Below, one piece after another: positions 41,992-51,763 of a stretch of 64,000 bases of DNA (position 1 is its first letter; each line of letters begins with the position of its first letter). The DNA comes from Chroococcus sp. FPU101. Lineage in GTDB: Bacteria; Cyanobacteriota; Cyanobacteriia; Cyanobacteriales; Microcystaceae. Below the pieces are notes generated by a model, which was not told the origin of the DNA, did not search any database, and saw only the letters and a program-made list of their open reading frames with translations. Where the stretch lies: positions 1 through 64,000 of the forward strand of contig NZ_BLJI01000019.1 of NCBI RefSeq assembly GCF_017312365.1, read 5' to 3'. The translations under genes were made by a program, and so were the position numbers.

Positions 41992-43786
41992 CTAAGTAAA
42001 TTAACTTTTGCTTGAGATTTTCGATCCCTAACTGACGAGTTGCTGAAATAAATACCGCATCAGGAAACTTTTCTTTAGCTTCTTCTAGGGTTTCACTTCC
42101 GACTTGATCGATTTTATTAAAAGCCATTAAAGCGGGGCCAGTTGCGATCGGCATATCTGATAAAATTTTCTGTACCGATTCAATTTGACTTAACCACGCG
42201 GGATGAGAAAGATCAACCACATGGAGTAAAGCGTCTGCTTCAGTGACTTCTTCTAAGGTTGCTCGAAACGCATCGACTAGAGACGGTGGTAACTCATGAA
42301 TAAAACCCACTGTATCCGTAATTAAAATATTATGGTTTTCACCTGTTAGATGATCATTGATGGCTAAACGGCGTGTTGTAGGGTCTAGAGTCGCAAAAAG
42401 TTGATCGGCGGTATAAACTTCTGCATTGGTTAACGCATTAATTAAAGTTGATTTTCCCGCATTCGTATAACCAACCAACGACACCGAGGGAATATCCTGT
42501 TTTTGGCGTTGTTTGCGGAGTCTGGAACGATGAGCCTGTAGTTGATCGACTTCTTGCTGTAAACGGGTTAAACGACGCTGAATGACTCGTCTTTCTGTTT
42601 CTAGCTTCGTTTCACCAGGGCCTCGTGTTCCAATACCACCGCCCAAACGCGACATAGTTTGACCCCGACCACTTAGACGCGGCAACATATATTCTAATTG
42701 GGCTAATTCTACTTGTAATTTACCTGCCTGAGATTGAGCGCGTTGTGCAAAGATATCTAAAATGACTTCAGTTCGATCAACAACTCTAACCCCTATTTGA
42801 GATTCTAAATTTCTGATCTGTGCTGGAGAAAGATCGCGGTTAAATACCACTAAATTCGCGCCGAGTGTTTGAACCAACAAGGCTATTTCTTCGACTTTTC
42901 CGATACCGACAACAGTTTGCGGATGAGGATGGGGTCGTTTTTGTTGAGCAACTTCGAGAACATCTCCTCCTGCGGTATCGACAAGACGGGCTAATTCTGC
43001 AAGATTATCTTCAAACTGCACTTCTGACTCATTGGTCATTAAACCAACGATTAACACCCGATCGTGATCTGCGTCAACCTGTCGGGCGGTAAATTCCCGT
43101 CGAAACTCTGCTTCTAAACCTTCAACTAAATCTAAAAAATCTTGTTGACTGAGTGCGTCTAAACTTTGGGGGGGTGAAACGAACCAATAGGGGCTATCAG
43201 TTTCGGTTTGGGGCAGTAAATGGGCTAAATAGCTATCTGCAACATATCCAGTCGCACCACCACCACGCCGTACCATCCCTTCACCTGTAAGAGTTAGAAT
43301 GACGAGTGCGTCTAAGCGTTGTAAGACCATTGCGGTTAAACTGGACTCACTGGGGGGATCTTGTTTTAATTTAGTGGCAATACAACGTATCCCGCAAAGT
43401 CGTTCTGCACCATAGCGAGGCAGTTCTAGAGGAGGTATTTGAGTCTGACGAGGGGTTCCTACGCCAACCCGAATGACTTGCCCTCTGCGGTTGATGTAGG
43501 CGCAAACGGGTTGATTGATTTCGGTGCTGATAGCTGCTAACCGTTGGGCAAACTCAGATGTAGTCAAGCGATCGCCTGGTAAACGCTGATGATACAGTCG
43601 TTGTAGCTGCTTGATTTCGCTAGTTTTTAACCCTTGTTGGTTGCCGTAGATGGTATCGATAGGCCGTATTCCAAATGACAGTTTACTTACTATTGTAGCG
43701 GGCAAATTTATTAACTTTGAGGGTAGATCACCGAAGGGCGTGATCGTACAGCATCCCGACTTTTGTAGAACAATACCGAGCATCAT
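41981..43786 (-). CDS. hflX: Ribosome-associated GTPase HflX
   Basis: The 601-residue protein has the HflX core: LIVGLMTNESEVQFEDNLAELARLVDTAGG, the HflX domain with GKVEEIALLVQTLGANLVVFNRDLSP and QLEYMLPRLSGRGQTMSRLGGGIGTRGPGE, then the GTPase domain with VSLVGYTNAGKSTLINAL (P-loop), LFATLDPTTRR (switch I), DTVGFI (switch II) and FNKID. About 200 extra N-terminal residues (YHQRLPGDRLTTSEFAQRL and others) are typical of cyanobacterial HflX. HflX splits stalled ribosomes in stress in E. coli. The real start may be slightly inside the frame. Its stop lies in repeat B. Confidence 0.95.
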   Translation of the reverse strand: MMLGIVLQKSGCCTITPFGDLPSKLINLPATIVSKLSFGIRPIDTIYGNQQGLKTSEIKQLQRLYHQRLPGDRLTTSEFAQRLAAISTEINQPVCAYINRRGQVIRVGVGTPRQTQIPPLELPRYGAERLCGIRCIATKLKQDPPSESSLTAMVLQRLDALVILTLTGEGMVRRGGGATGYVADSYLAHLLPQTETDSPYWFVSPPQSLDALSQQDFLDLVEGLEAEFRREFTARQVDADHDRVLIVGLMTNESEVQFEDNLAELARLVDTAGGDVLEVAQQKRPHPHPQTVVGIGKVEEIALLVQTLGANLVVFNRDLSPAQIRNLESQIGVRVVDRTEVILDIFAQRAQSQAGKLQVELAQLEYMLPRLSGRGQTMSRLGGGIGTRGPGETKLETERRVIQRRLTRLQQEVDQLQAHRSRLRKQRQKQDIPSVSLVGYTNAGKSTLINALTNAEVYTADQLFATLDPTTRRLAINDHLTGENHNILITDTVGFIHELPPSLVDAFRATLEEVTEADALLHVVDLSHPAWLSQIESVQKILSDMPIATGPALMAFNKIDQVGSETLEEAKEKFPDAVFISATRQLGIENLKQKLIYLVHE

Positions 43787-43892
43787 TGTCTGGCGTAATT
43801 GAGGTTATTGATAAAATAGTGATGCCATCTAATTTCACTTTTCTCTTTGTAGGTGAAGTTTCCAAAATTATGAACTCTGGAGTGCTTTATTG

Positions 43893-44531
43893 ATGTCTTC
43901 CTACAAATCAATAGACTCAAATCAAAACTTGCACATCTCGAACCTTTTGCGGCGTTTTTTAGAGCAGCATCAAGAAGATGAGATCTGCTTGCAGGATTTG
44001 TTGCTGAAAATGGGTGATCGTGCATTTGGCCCAACTTTACTAATTTGTGCTTTACCAGAAGCCTTACCCCTTCCCGTAGTGGGTCTTTCTGCCTTTGTCG
44101 GAATTCCTTTAATGCTGGTTTCGGCTCAATTGATGCTAGGATTTAGACAACCTTGGTTACCTCGCTGGATTCTAAAGCGTTCGTTCAAGCGTCAGCATTT
44201 TGAGAAGCCGATCTACAGAGTATTACGTCATCTGGAAAAGCTAGAACGCTTTTTCAAACCCCGTTGGCAATTCTTCACTCATCCTGCTTTTGAGCGTTTA
44301 ATCGGACTGCTGTTGGTAGTTCTTGCCGTCATCATTGCCCTACCGATCCCCTTTGGTAATATGTTACCTGCGATTGCAGTTGTGCTAGTTTGTCTTGGCA
44401 TGATTGAGAAGGATGGTTTAGTACTTGCCATTAGCAGCGTGATCATCTGTCTAATTCTGATGGTGGCAATTGGTGCGATCGCTACCGTTGCTCCAATCCC
44501 TACTATTTTGCAACCCCAAAAAACTCGTTAA
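43893..44531 (+). CDS. ExoD family exopolysaccharide synthesis protein
   Basis: The 212-residue protein matches the ExoD family: LRRFLEQHQEDEICLQDLLLKMGDRAFGPTLLICALPEALPLPVVGLSAFVGIPLMLVSAQLMLGFRQPWLP, the LHRDF-like RHLEKLERFFKPRWQFF segment, then a membrane-helix pair near the C-terminus. ExoD is needed for exopolysaccharide production in rhizobia; its molecular role is not settled. Five or so membrane segments are present. It starts divergently from hflX, whose start is at 43786. Confidence 0.9.
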   Translation: MSSYKSIDSNQNLHISNLLRRFLEQHQEDEICLQDLLLKMGDRAFGPTLLICALPEALPLPVVGLSAFVGIPLMLVSAQLMLGFRQPWLPRWILKRSFKRQHFEKPIYRVLRHLEKLERFFKPRWQFFTHPAFERLIGLLLVVLAVIIALPIPFGNMLPAIAVVLVCLGMIEKDGLVLAISSVIICLILMVAIGAIATVAPIPTILQPQKTR

Positions 44532-44582
44532 TCGATTCAATAAAATCGTTATCTATATTTTTAGCTCATCTCATCTTCGAGT

Positions 44583-45446
44583 CTACATCGTGCCTCTAAA
44601 TAATCCTTGAGGACGAACTAATAAAATAAAAATCATTACTAATAAAGCAACTCCTAATTTATAATCCGAACCCAACCAAGGGACACTTAATTCTTGAACA
44701 ATACCAATCACTAAAGCACCTGCGATCGCACCATAGGGATTACCAATACCGCCTAAAATTACTGCCGCAAAAATCGGTAAAATTAAAAACCAGCCCATAT
44801 TTGGACGTACACCACCTGTAATTAAACCAAACATTGCACCTGCTAATGCTGCTAAAACACCTGTAATAATCCAAGTCCAAAAAACGACCCACTCGACATT
44901 AATTCCTGTCACTCTCGCTAAATCCGTATTATCTGAGACTGCTCGCATTGCTTTACCGATTTTAGTTTTTTGTAAGAGAAAATGGAGCGCAACCATCGCA
45001 ATAATCGCCAAAATCATCACAATAATGCGATCATAAGCAATTTTCAGCATTCCGAATTCAACAGCAGGTACAATCGGTAAATCATAGCGTTGATTACTAC
45101 CACCCCAAATAAATAAAATCCCATTCCGAATAAATAAGGCTAAACCAATCGATAAAATAATTAAAGAAGTTGAACTCGCTCGTTTATTTCGCATCGGTTT
45201 CCAGAGCAGTTCTTCACAGAGTAACATCGCCGCGATCGTTCCTGCTATTCCAACGAGCATCGATAACCATAAATTAACCCCATGAGTATTCGTTAACCAC
45301 GTTAGATAAGCTCCCAGTGTCATGAAATCACCATGAGCAAAATTAGATAAACGCAGAATTCCGTAAGTGAGTGTTAGCCCAACCGCCGCTAAAGCAATAA
45401 TACAACCGATCGCTAAACCATTAAATACCAGTTGCGGGATATCCAT
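44583..45446 (-). CDS. natD: Branched-chain/neutral amino-acid ABC permease (LivH family), NatD-like
   Basis: The 287-residue protein is a LivH-type ABC permease: VFNGLAIGCIIALAAVGLTLTYGILRLSNFAHGDFMTLGAYLTWL at the start, GKAMRAVSDNTDLARVTGINVEWV (the EAA-like loop), and PIFAAVILGGIGNPYGAIAGALVIGIVQELSVPWLGSDYKLGVALLVMIFILLVRPQGLF. In Synechocystis this family includes NatD, the permease of the N-I neutral amino-acid system, whose genes are scattered. Here too no partner genes are adjacent. The symbol is by family resemblance. Confidence 0.85.
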   Translation of the reverse strand: MDIPQLVFNGLAIGCIIALAAVGLTLTYGILRLSNFAHGDFMTLGAYLTWLTNTHGVNLWLSMLVGIAGTIAAMLLCEELLWKPMRNKRASSTSLIILSIGLALFIRNGILFIWGGSNQRYDLPIVPAVEFGMLKIAYDRIIVMILAIIAMVALHFLLQKTKIGKAMRAVSDNTDLARVTGINVEWVVFWTWIITGVLAALAGAMFGLITGGVRPNMGWFLILPIFAAVILGGIGNPYGAIAGALVIGIVQELSVPWLGSDYKLGVALLVMIFILLVRPQGLFRGTM

Positions 45447-45558
45447 TTGATATGTACTAAATTGAATTAATTTCTCAGATTACTATAAATCAGGACTGTT
45501 CCCGATTCCCTGTTTAAAGATACAATCGGAAATGCTGATTATGTAGAGATTGTTTTTA

Positions 45559-46062
45559 ATGAGATATTTATTCAGACTCGCTATTATTTTAGTCATTTTA
45601 TTTTCCCTTGCGCCGTTACCTGTGATGGCGGCAAGTTCATCATCTGTTACAGGTGCCATCGGTTCCTATGAAAATCAAAACTTGAGTGGTCAAGATTTTT
45701 CGGCAAAAAGCCTACAAATGGTACAGTTTACTAATGTCGATCTCAGTAACGCAAATCTGAGTAATTCAGATCTACGAGGTGCTGTTTTTAATGGATCAGC
45801 CATGATGGGTGTAAACTTACAAGGAGCCGATCTCACCAATGGGTTAGCCTATTTGAGTAGTTTTGAGGGAGCGAATCTCAGTGATGCAGTCTTTACTGAA
45901 GCCATTATGTTACGCACCATATTCAAAGGTGCAGAAATTACGGGGGCAGATTTTAGTTATGCTGTCCTTGATGGCGATCAAATAACACAGCTTTGTAAAA
46001 ATGCGTCGGGTATTAATTCTAAAACAGGTATAGCCACACGCGAATCTTTAGGATGTAAATAA
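45559..46062 (+). CDS. Exported pentapeptide-repeat protein
   Basis: The 167-residue protein begins with a signal peptide ([25 protein letters not shown]) and then carries pentapeptide repeats (about 40-135: [39 protein letters not shown]), with a Cys pair near the end (LCKNAS, LGCK). It is predicted to be a small right-handed beta-helix in the periplasm or thylakoid lumen, where such proteins are common in cyanobacteria. It is close to purK, whose ATG follows its stop by 2 nt. The start at ATG 45559 is chosen over a TTG at 45550. Function unknown. Confidence 0.8.
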   Translation: MRYLFRLAIILVILFSLAPLPVMAASSSSVTGAIGSYENQNLSGQDFSAKSLQMVQFTNVDLSNANLSNSDLRGAVFNGSAMMGVNLQGADLTNGLAYLSSFEGANLSDAVFTEAIMLRTIFKGAEITGADFSYAVLDGDQITQLCKNASGINSKTGIATRESLGCK

Positions 46063-46064
46063 AA

Positions 46065-47195
46065 ATGATACAACGGGTTGGAGTCATTGGCGGAGGTCAA
46101 CTTGCTTGGATGATGGCAGGTGCGGCAAAACAATTAGATCTTGAACTAATTGTACAAACACCTCATGCTGATGATCCAGCCGTAGGCGTGGCAACTGAAG
46201 TCATATTAGCCCCCGTTGGGGATGCTCAAGCAACAGGTAGACTTGCCCAAAAATGTGATGTGATTACATTTGAAAATGAGTTTGTAGATTTAGAAGCACT
46301 CTTTTACCTCAAAAATCAAGGTGTACGATTTGCCCCGTCTCTAGAGTCTTTAAAACCCCTTTTAGATAAATATCATCAAAGAGAATATCTTGCCTCCATT
46401 GGTTTACCCGTTCCCCTTTTTACTGCATTAGTTGATCCCACAGAACCATTAGATTTTACTTTTCCTCTGGTTCTCAAAGCTCGTCGTCATGGCTATGATG
46501 GTCAAGGAACATTTATCATTAAATCATCCGATGAACTGATCAACACTTACAATCAACTTAAATCCGTTCCTTTACTGATCGAAGAATTTATCCCCTATAC
46601 ACAAGAATTAGCGGTTATTGCTGCGCGTAACGATTCTGGAGAAGTTGTAGTCTATCCTGTTGTCGAAACCCAACAAAAAAATCAAGTTTGTCATCGTGTT
46701 ATTGTTCCTGCACAAGTTTCTTTGAAAATTCAATCTCAGGTAGAAGACTTATCCCGTCATCTGTTGAATGAATTACAAGCAGTCGGAGTGTTTGGGATTG
46801 AATTATTTTTAACCCCAGATGAGACGATTTTAGTGAATGAAATTGCGCCACGTACTCATAATTCTGGTCATTATACCCTTGATGCTTGCAAGATCTCACA
46901 ATTTGAAATGCAGTTACGCTCAGTCGCAGGTTTACCTTTAGGCACGGCTAATTTAAACTGTGATGCGGCGGTGATGGTTAATTTGTTAGGTTATGAAGAA
47001 GCTCATCATGATTATGCCGAAAAACGAAAGACACTCGCCTCTATTCCAAATGCTTATGTACATTGGTATGGTAAAACAGAATCACGTCCAGGGCGTAAAT
47101 TAGGACACGTAACTGTTAAAGCGACAGGAAATCAGGCTAATTATTCTAAATTATTAAAAATAGCCGATACGATTGAGAATTTGTGGTACTCGTAA
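46065..47195 (+). CDS. purK: N5-carboxyaminoimidazole ribonucleotide synthase
   Basis: The 376-residue ATP-grasp enzyme of purine synthesis carboxylates aminoimidazole ribonucleotide. Seen: VGVIGGGQLAWMMAGAAKQL at the N-terminus, TFENEFVDLEAL, LDKYHQREYLASIGLPVP, PLVLKARRHGYDGQGTF (ATP-binding), EEFIPYTQELAVIAARN, and NEIAPRTHNSGHYTLDAC. The ATG lies 2 nt after the exported pentapeptide gene, so it is likely co-transcribed. Length is normal. Confidence 0.95.
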   Translation: MIQRVGVIGGGQLAWMMAGAAKQLDLELIVQTPHADDPAVGVATEVILAPVGDAQATGRLAQKCDVITFENEFVDLEALFYLKNQGVRFAPSLESLKPLLDKYHQREYLASIGLPVPLFTALVDPTEPLDFTFPLVLKARRHGYDGQGTFIIKSSDELINTYNQLKSVPLLIEEFIPYTQELAVIAARNDSGEVVVYPVVETQQKNQVCHRVIVPAQVSLKIQSQVEDLSRHLLNELQAVGVFGIELFLTPDETILVNEIAPRTHNSGHYTLDACKISQFEMQLRSVAGLPLGTANLNCDAAVMVNLLGYEEAHHDYAEKRKTLASIPNAYVHWYGKTESRPGRKLGHVTVKATGNQANYSKLLKIADTIENLWYS

Positions 47196-47345
47196 AATCA
47201 AAACAGAAAAAAGCTTGATTATAAAGATTTAATAACTAAATTAATACTGCTCAAACTTCAATTTAGATGTTTGAAATTTTTTTTAATTGTTATTGCTTAA
47301 CTCGATTATAGTAGGAACATAGATGATATTAAAAACGAATAAGAC

Positions 47346-48803
47346 ATGAAATTTCGCACGAATTCTGTAGTACTTTTAATGGTTCTCCTTGTAGCACTTT
47401 TTTTAATTTGTTTTAAAAGGTTGCCATTAGTTTTAGCTCAACAGCAACCCTCCCGTCCCCATATTTTATACATAATGTCGGACGACCAAGGTTGGAAAGA
47501 TGTCGGGTTTCACGGCTCCGATATCAAAACACCAAACCTTGATCGGCTTGCCCAGAGCGGGGCGCGACTTGAACAATATTATGCCCATTCTATGTGTACA
47601 CCATCAAGAGCCGCACTAATGACTGGCAGATACCCTTATCGTTATGGTCTACAAACAGCCGTGATTCCCTCGTCGGGTCGGTATGGTCTTGCTACCGATG
47701 AGTGGCTGCTTCCCCAAGCCTTGAAAGAAGTAGGCTACAAGACTGCGATCGTAGGTAAGTGGCACCTTGGTCATGCAGAGCGCAAATACTGGCCCCGACA
47801 ACGGGGGTTTGATTACCAATACGGCCCGCTCCTTGGCGAGATTGACTACTTCACTCACATGGCACATGGAAAAATTGATTGGTATCGCAACAACGAGTTA
47901 GTTAACGAAGAAGGCTATGTAACTACATTGCTCGGTCAAGAAGCAGTGAAGCTGATTGAAGAGCATGAGCCAAAAACTCCACTTTTTCTTTATCTGGCAT
48001 TTACCGCACCCCATGCTCCCTATCAAGCACCGCCAGAGTATCTCGACCAGTATCAAACTATAAGCGATCCGAACCGTCGCGCTTACGCTGCCATGATTAC
48101 AGCAATGGATGACCAGATTGGTCAGGTGCTGGCTGCGCTAGATAAGCGTGGGATGCGTAACAATACCTTCATCTTCTTCCAAAGCGACAATGGCGGGCCT
48201 CGCTCTGCCAAGGTGACGGGCGAGGTCGATACTTCTGGAGGCACGATTCCTGCCGATAACGGCCCCTTCCGCGATGGGAAGGCTTCACTATACGAGGGTG
48301 GTAATCGGGTCGTTGCTCTTGCGAACTGGCAGGGACACATCCAGCCAGGTTCAGTAATCGACCAGCCGAGCCATATAGTAGATATGTACCCAACTTTTAT
48401 CGGCCTTGCTGGCGCGTCGTCTGAAAAGAGTAAACCGCTCGACGGATTAAACATCTGGCCTGCCCTTAGCGGAGGAAAGACCTCTAAGCGCAATGAAATT
48501 GTTTATAATGTCGAGCCTTTTCGTGCTGCTCTCCGTCAGGGAGATTGGAAACTTGTCTGGCAAGTAACGCTACCACCTCGTGTTGAACTCTTCAACTTAG
48601 CGCATGATCCTTCGGAGAAGACCAACCTCGCTGATAAAAAACCAGATATTGTATCTAAGCTGAAGCAACAGATCGAAGTGCTGTCTCGTGATGCTGTCTT
48701 CCCGCCTCTGTTCTTAAAAGAAGCAATTAGTGCAGTCAAGAGCGTACTTTTTACGTCTGTTTCCACGCCTGATGAAGCGGAGGCTATTGAAAATCAGCCG
48801 TAA
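47346..48803 (+). CDS. Type I sulfatase (arylsulfatase A family), probably acquired
   Basis: The 485-residue enzyme has a signal anchor or signal peptide (about 8-32), metal-binding Asp46-Asp47 in YIMSDDQGW, and the Cys84-Thr-Pro-Ser-Arg motif SMCTPSRAALMTGRYPYRYG in which Cys is converted to formylglycine. VGKWHLGHAERKYWPRQRGFD and FIFFQSDNGG are conserved blocks. Base composition inside the gene (for example 48100-48500) is visibly richer in G and C than its AT-rich neighbours, and HIP1-type octamers seem absent, which suggests transfer. A formylglycine-generating enzyme is not in the window. Substrate unknown. Confidence 0.9.
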   Translation: MKFRTNSVVLLMVLLVALFLICFKRLPLVLAQQQPSRPHILYIMSDDQGWKDVGFHGSDIKTPNLDRLAQSGARLEQYYAHSMCTPSRAALMTGRYPYRYGLQTAVIPSSGRYGLATDEWLLPQALKEVGYKTAIVGKWHLGHAERKYWPRQRGFDYQYGPLLGEIDYFTHMAHGKIDWYRNNELVNEEGYVTTLLGQEAVKLIEEHEPKTPLFLYLAFTAPHAPYQAPPEYLDQYQTISDPNRRAYAAMITAMDDQIGQVLAALDKRGMRNNTFIFFQSDNGGPRSAKVTGEVDTSGGTIPADNGPFRDGKASLYEGGNRVVALANWQGHIQPGSVIDQPSHIVDMYPTFIGLAGASSEKSKPLDGLNIWPALSGGKTSKRNEIVYNVEPFRAALRQGDWKLVWQVTLPPRVELFNLAHDPSEKTNLADKKPDIVSKLKQQIEVLSRDAVFPPLFLKEAISAVKSVLFTSVSTPDEAEAIENQP

Positions 48804-49189
48804 TCGTTAAAGCTAAAAGATAGATGAAAAGAGGCTTTTAACTATCAATTCATTTATCTTTTACCGTTTATAAATTTTTAAATGTAGCTTTATTATTTAG
48901 TATTTTTTTCTTTTCAGTTGTCTTCTCAAAGCTTTGAAAAGTTTAAATGGGTCATTATGTAGTTTATTAGTTGAAATTGATGAGAAGAGAGTTTAATAAC
49001 TCTTAAAAACTCATGAGTTTGTGCATTCAACTATATATGTCAAATTAGATACAGAAAGATTTGCTTAATCAGTTATTAATATTGGGTCAACCATCTTTTA
49101 ACAAAAGTGAAATTTTAATCTTTTCTTGATGGTTAATATAAACTTGTGATCTTAGACTATTGGCAGAATCTAAATTATTTAGAGTAGTT
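48804..49189. other. AT-rich intergenic region before glgP
   Basis: About 385 nt without ORF or recognised RNA. It is AT-rich and differs sharply from the sulfatase gene in composition. The glgP promoter presumably lies here; nothing specific was seen. Confidence 0.4.
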
Positions 49190-51724
49190 ATGAATCCACC
49201 GATTACCATCCCCCTTGATCAATGTCCCATCATAGTAGAAGACGATCGCACAGGGCTAAGTATTGAAACGATTAGACGTGCATTGTTAGATAATCTCTAT
49301 TATGTTTTGGGTAAAACCCCAGAAACCGCCACCAAAAACGATCTATACATGGCGTTAGCTTATACTGTACGCGATCGCTTGCTCAAACGCTGGTTAAGTA
49401 CTCAACTTACCTACCGAAAATCTCCAGTAAAAACCGTTAGTTATCTTTCCGCAGAGTTCCTTCTAGGGCCGCATTTAGTCAATAATCTAATTAGTTTAAA
49501 TATTTACGATCCATTCAAAAAAGCGATCGAAGAATCAGGATTAAATTTTCAAGAACTGGTAGATCAAGAAGAAGAACCAGGACTCGGAAACGGGGGTTTA
49601 GGACGTTTAGCTGCTTGTTATATGGATTCTTTATCAACTCTCGAAATTCCAGCTATTGGGTATGGAATTCGTTATGAGTTTGGGATTTTTGACCAAGAAA
49701 TCAAAGACGGATGGCAAGTCGAAATCACCGATAAATGGCTACAATATGGCAATCCCTGGGAAATTGCTCGCCCTGAATTTGCTAAACTCGTTAAATTTGG
49801 AGGTCATACCGAATCTTATTACGATCAAGATCATGTTTATCGCGTCCGTTGGGTTCCTGGTTATACGGTGAATGGAATTCCCTATGACACTCCGATTTTA
49901 GGCTATAGAGTGAATACTGCGAATACGCTACGTCTGTGGAAAGCGGAGGCATCTGAATCTTTTAATTTTGAACGCTTCAACGTCGGTGACTACTATGGTG
50001 CTGTCCGTGATAAAGTTTCTAGTGAGACGATTACTAAAGTTCTCTATCCTAATGATGAACAAATTCAAGGTAAAGAGTTACGTCTAGAACAGCAATTTTT
50101 CTTTGTTTCTTGTTCTCTACAGGACATGATTCGGATTCACTTAAACAAAAATGTGAGTCTAGACAACTTCTACGAAATGTGGTCGGTTCAACTTAATGAT
50201 ACACACCCTGCGATCGGTGTTGCTGAATTAATGCGCCTCTTGATCGACGAAAATAACTATGATTGGGATAAAGCGTGGAATATTACCAAAAATACCTTTG
50301 CTTATACCAACCATACTCTATTACCTGAAGCTCTAGAAAAATGGCCTCTAAGTATTTTTGGCCGAATGTTACCCCGTCACCTAGAAATTATCTACGCGAT
50401 TAATGAACGATTCCTAGATGAAGTCCGTATTCATTATCCAGGGGATGTTGATAAATTAACCAAATTATCGATTATTGATGAAAGTGGTAATAAATATGTA
50501 CGGATGGCGCATCTTGCTTGTGTGGGATCGTTTGCCATTAATGGAGTAGCAGCATTACATACAGAACTACTCAAATCTGATGTGTTACAGGACTTTTACG
50601 AACTTTATCCCGAAAAATTCAGCAATAAAACGAATGGAGTTACACCGCGTCGCTGGATGGTGTTAAGTAATCCTCGAATGTCCTTTGCTATCTGCGAAAA
50701 AATTGGCGACAGTTGGATCAAAAATCTTGATCATCTCAAACAACTTGAAGGTTATGCAGAAGATGGAGGATTTCGACACTATTGGCAACAAATTAAAAAA
50801 GAAGTTAAGCAGGATTTAACATCGTATATTCACTCAAAATTAGACATCATTGTTAACCCTGATAGTCTTTTTGATGTTCAAGTCAAACGCATTCATGAAT
50901 ACAAACGGCAACACTTGAATGTTTTGAATATTGTTACTCTCTATCATCGGATCAAAAATAATCCGAATTTAGATCTAACTCCGCGTACTTTTATTTTTGG
51001 AGGCAAAGCGGCACCAGGTTACTTTATGGCGAAGTTAATTATTAAATTAATTAATTCGGTTGCTGATGTCGTCAATCATGATCCAGCAGTCGGCGATCGC
51101 ATCAAAGTAATTTTTCTCCCTGACTATAATGTAACCTTTGGTCAACGGGTTTACCCTGCTGCCGATATTTCCGAACAAATTTCCACCGCAGGGAAAGAAG
51201 CGTCTGGAACAGGAAATATGAAATTTTCTCTTAATGGCGCATTAACAATTGGTACTCTTGATGGTGCTAACGTCGAAATTCGTGAAGCGGTAGGGGCTGA
51301 AAATTTCTTCCTGTTTGGCTTGACAACTGAAGAAGTTTATGCGGCTAAAGCACAGGGTTATGTACCCAGAGATTATTACAATAGCGATGAAGAGTTAAAA
51401 GCAGTGCTTGATCTAATTAGTACAGGCTTTTTCTCACACGGTGATGCTGAATTATTCCGTCCGATCGTTGATAATTTGCTCTACGGCGATCCCTATATGC
51501 TATTGGCTGACTATCGTTCTTATATCGATACTCAGGATGCTGTTGGATGCGCTTATCGAGATCAAGATCATTGGGGACGGATGTCTATTCTCAATGTTGC
51601 GCGGATGGGTAAGTTTTCTAGCGATCGTTCTATCCAAGATTATTGTAATGATATTTGGAAAGCAAAACCCCTTCCTATTGAAGTTCCTGAATATTTTCAA
51701 TCTCAAGCGATGTTAAAAGTTTAA
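49190..51724 (+). CDS. glgP: Glycogen phosphorylase
   Basis: The 844-residue enzyme releases glucose-1-phosphate from glycogen. LSAEFLLGPHLVNNL, EEEPGLGNGGLGRLAACYMDSL (active-site glycine loop), VQLNDTHPAI, KFSNKTNGVTPRRWM, VQVKRIHEYKRQHLN and the PLP site SGTGNMKFSLNGALTIGTLDGANVEI are all intact. The frame reaches a TTG at 49160, but Met at 49190 (MNPPITIPL) is the plausible start. It is monocistronic and ends before a 29-nt palindrome at 51735. Confidence 0.97.
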   Translation: MNPPITIPLDQCPIIVEDDRTGLSIETIRRALLDNLYYVLGKTPETATKNDLYMALAYTVRDRLLKRWLSTQLTYRKSPVKTVSYLSAEFLLGPHLVNNLISLNIYDPFKKAIEESGLNFQELVDQEEEPGLGNGGLGRLAACYMDSLSTLEIPAIGYGIRYEFGIFDQEIKDGWQVEITDKWLQYGNPWEIARPEFAKLVKFGGHTESYYDQDHVYRVRWVPGYTVNGIPYDTPILGYRVNTANTLRLWKAEASESFNFERFNVGDYYGAVRDKVSSETITKVLYPNDEQIQGKELRLEQQFFFVSCSLQDMIRIHLNKNVSLDNFYEMWSVQLNDTHPAIGVAELMRLLIDENNYDWDKAWNITKNTFAYTNHTLLPEALEKWPLSIFGRMLPRHLEIIYAINERFLDEVRIHYPGDVDKLTKLSIIDESGNKYVRMAHLACVGSFAINGVAALHTELLKSDVLQDFYELYPEKFSNKTNGVTPRRWMVLSNPRMSFAICEKIGDSWIKNLDHLKQLEGYAEDGGFRHYWQQIKKEVKQDLTSYIHSKLDIIVNPDSLFDVQVKRIHEYKRQHLNVLNIVTLYHRIKNNPNLDLTPRTFIFGGKAAPGYFMAKLIIKLINSVADVVNHDPAVGDRIKVIFLPDYNVTFGQRVYPAADISEQISTAGKEASGTGNMKFSLNGALTIGTLDGANVEIREAVGAENFFLFGLTTEEVYAAKAQGYVPRDYYNSDEELKAVLDLISTGFFSHGDAELFRPIVDNLLYGDPYMLLADYRSYIDTQDAVGCAYRDQDHWGRMSILNVARMGKFSSDRSIQDYCNDIWKAKPLPIEVPEYFQSQAMLKV

Positions 51725-51734
51725 TTTAATGTGT

Positions 51735-51763
51735 TGTAGGGGTTTGATATCCAAACCCTTACA
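51735..51763. repeat. 29-nt palindromic intergenic repeat, second copy
   Basis: TGTAGGGGTTTGATATCCAAACCCTTACA differs from the element at 11571-11599 only in the central bases, has the same length, and again lies between two convergent genes, overlapping the stop region of the minus-strand gene. Confidence 0.75.

Noticed and set aside
42865-43092. Plus-strand ORFs inside hflX and similar shadow frames inside glgP, pilQ and the sulfatase gene
   Set aside because: They lie opposite or out of frame within well-supported genes and show no domain or plausible composition.
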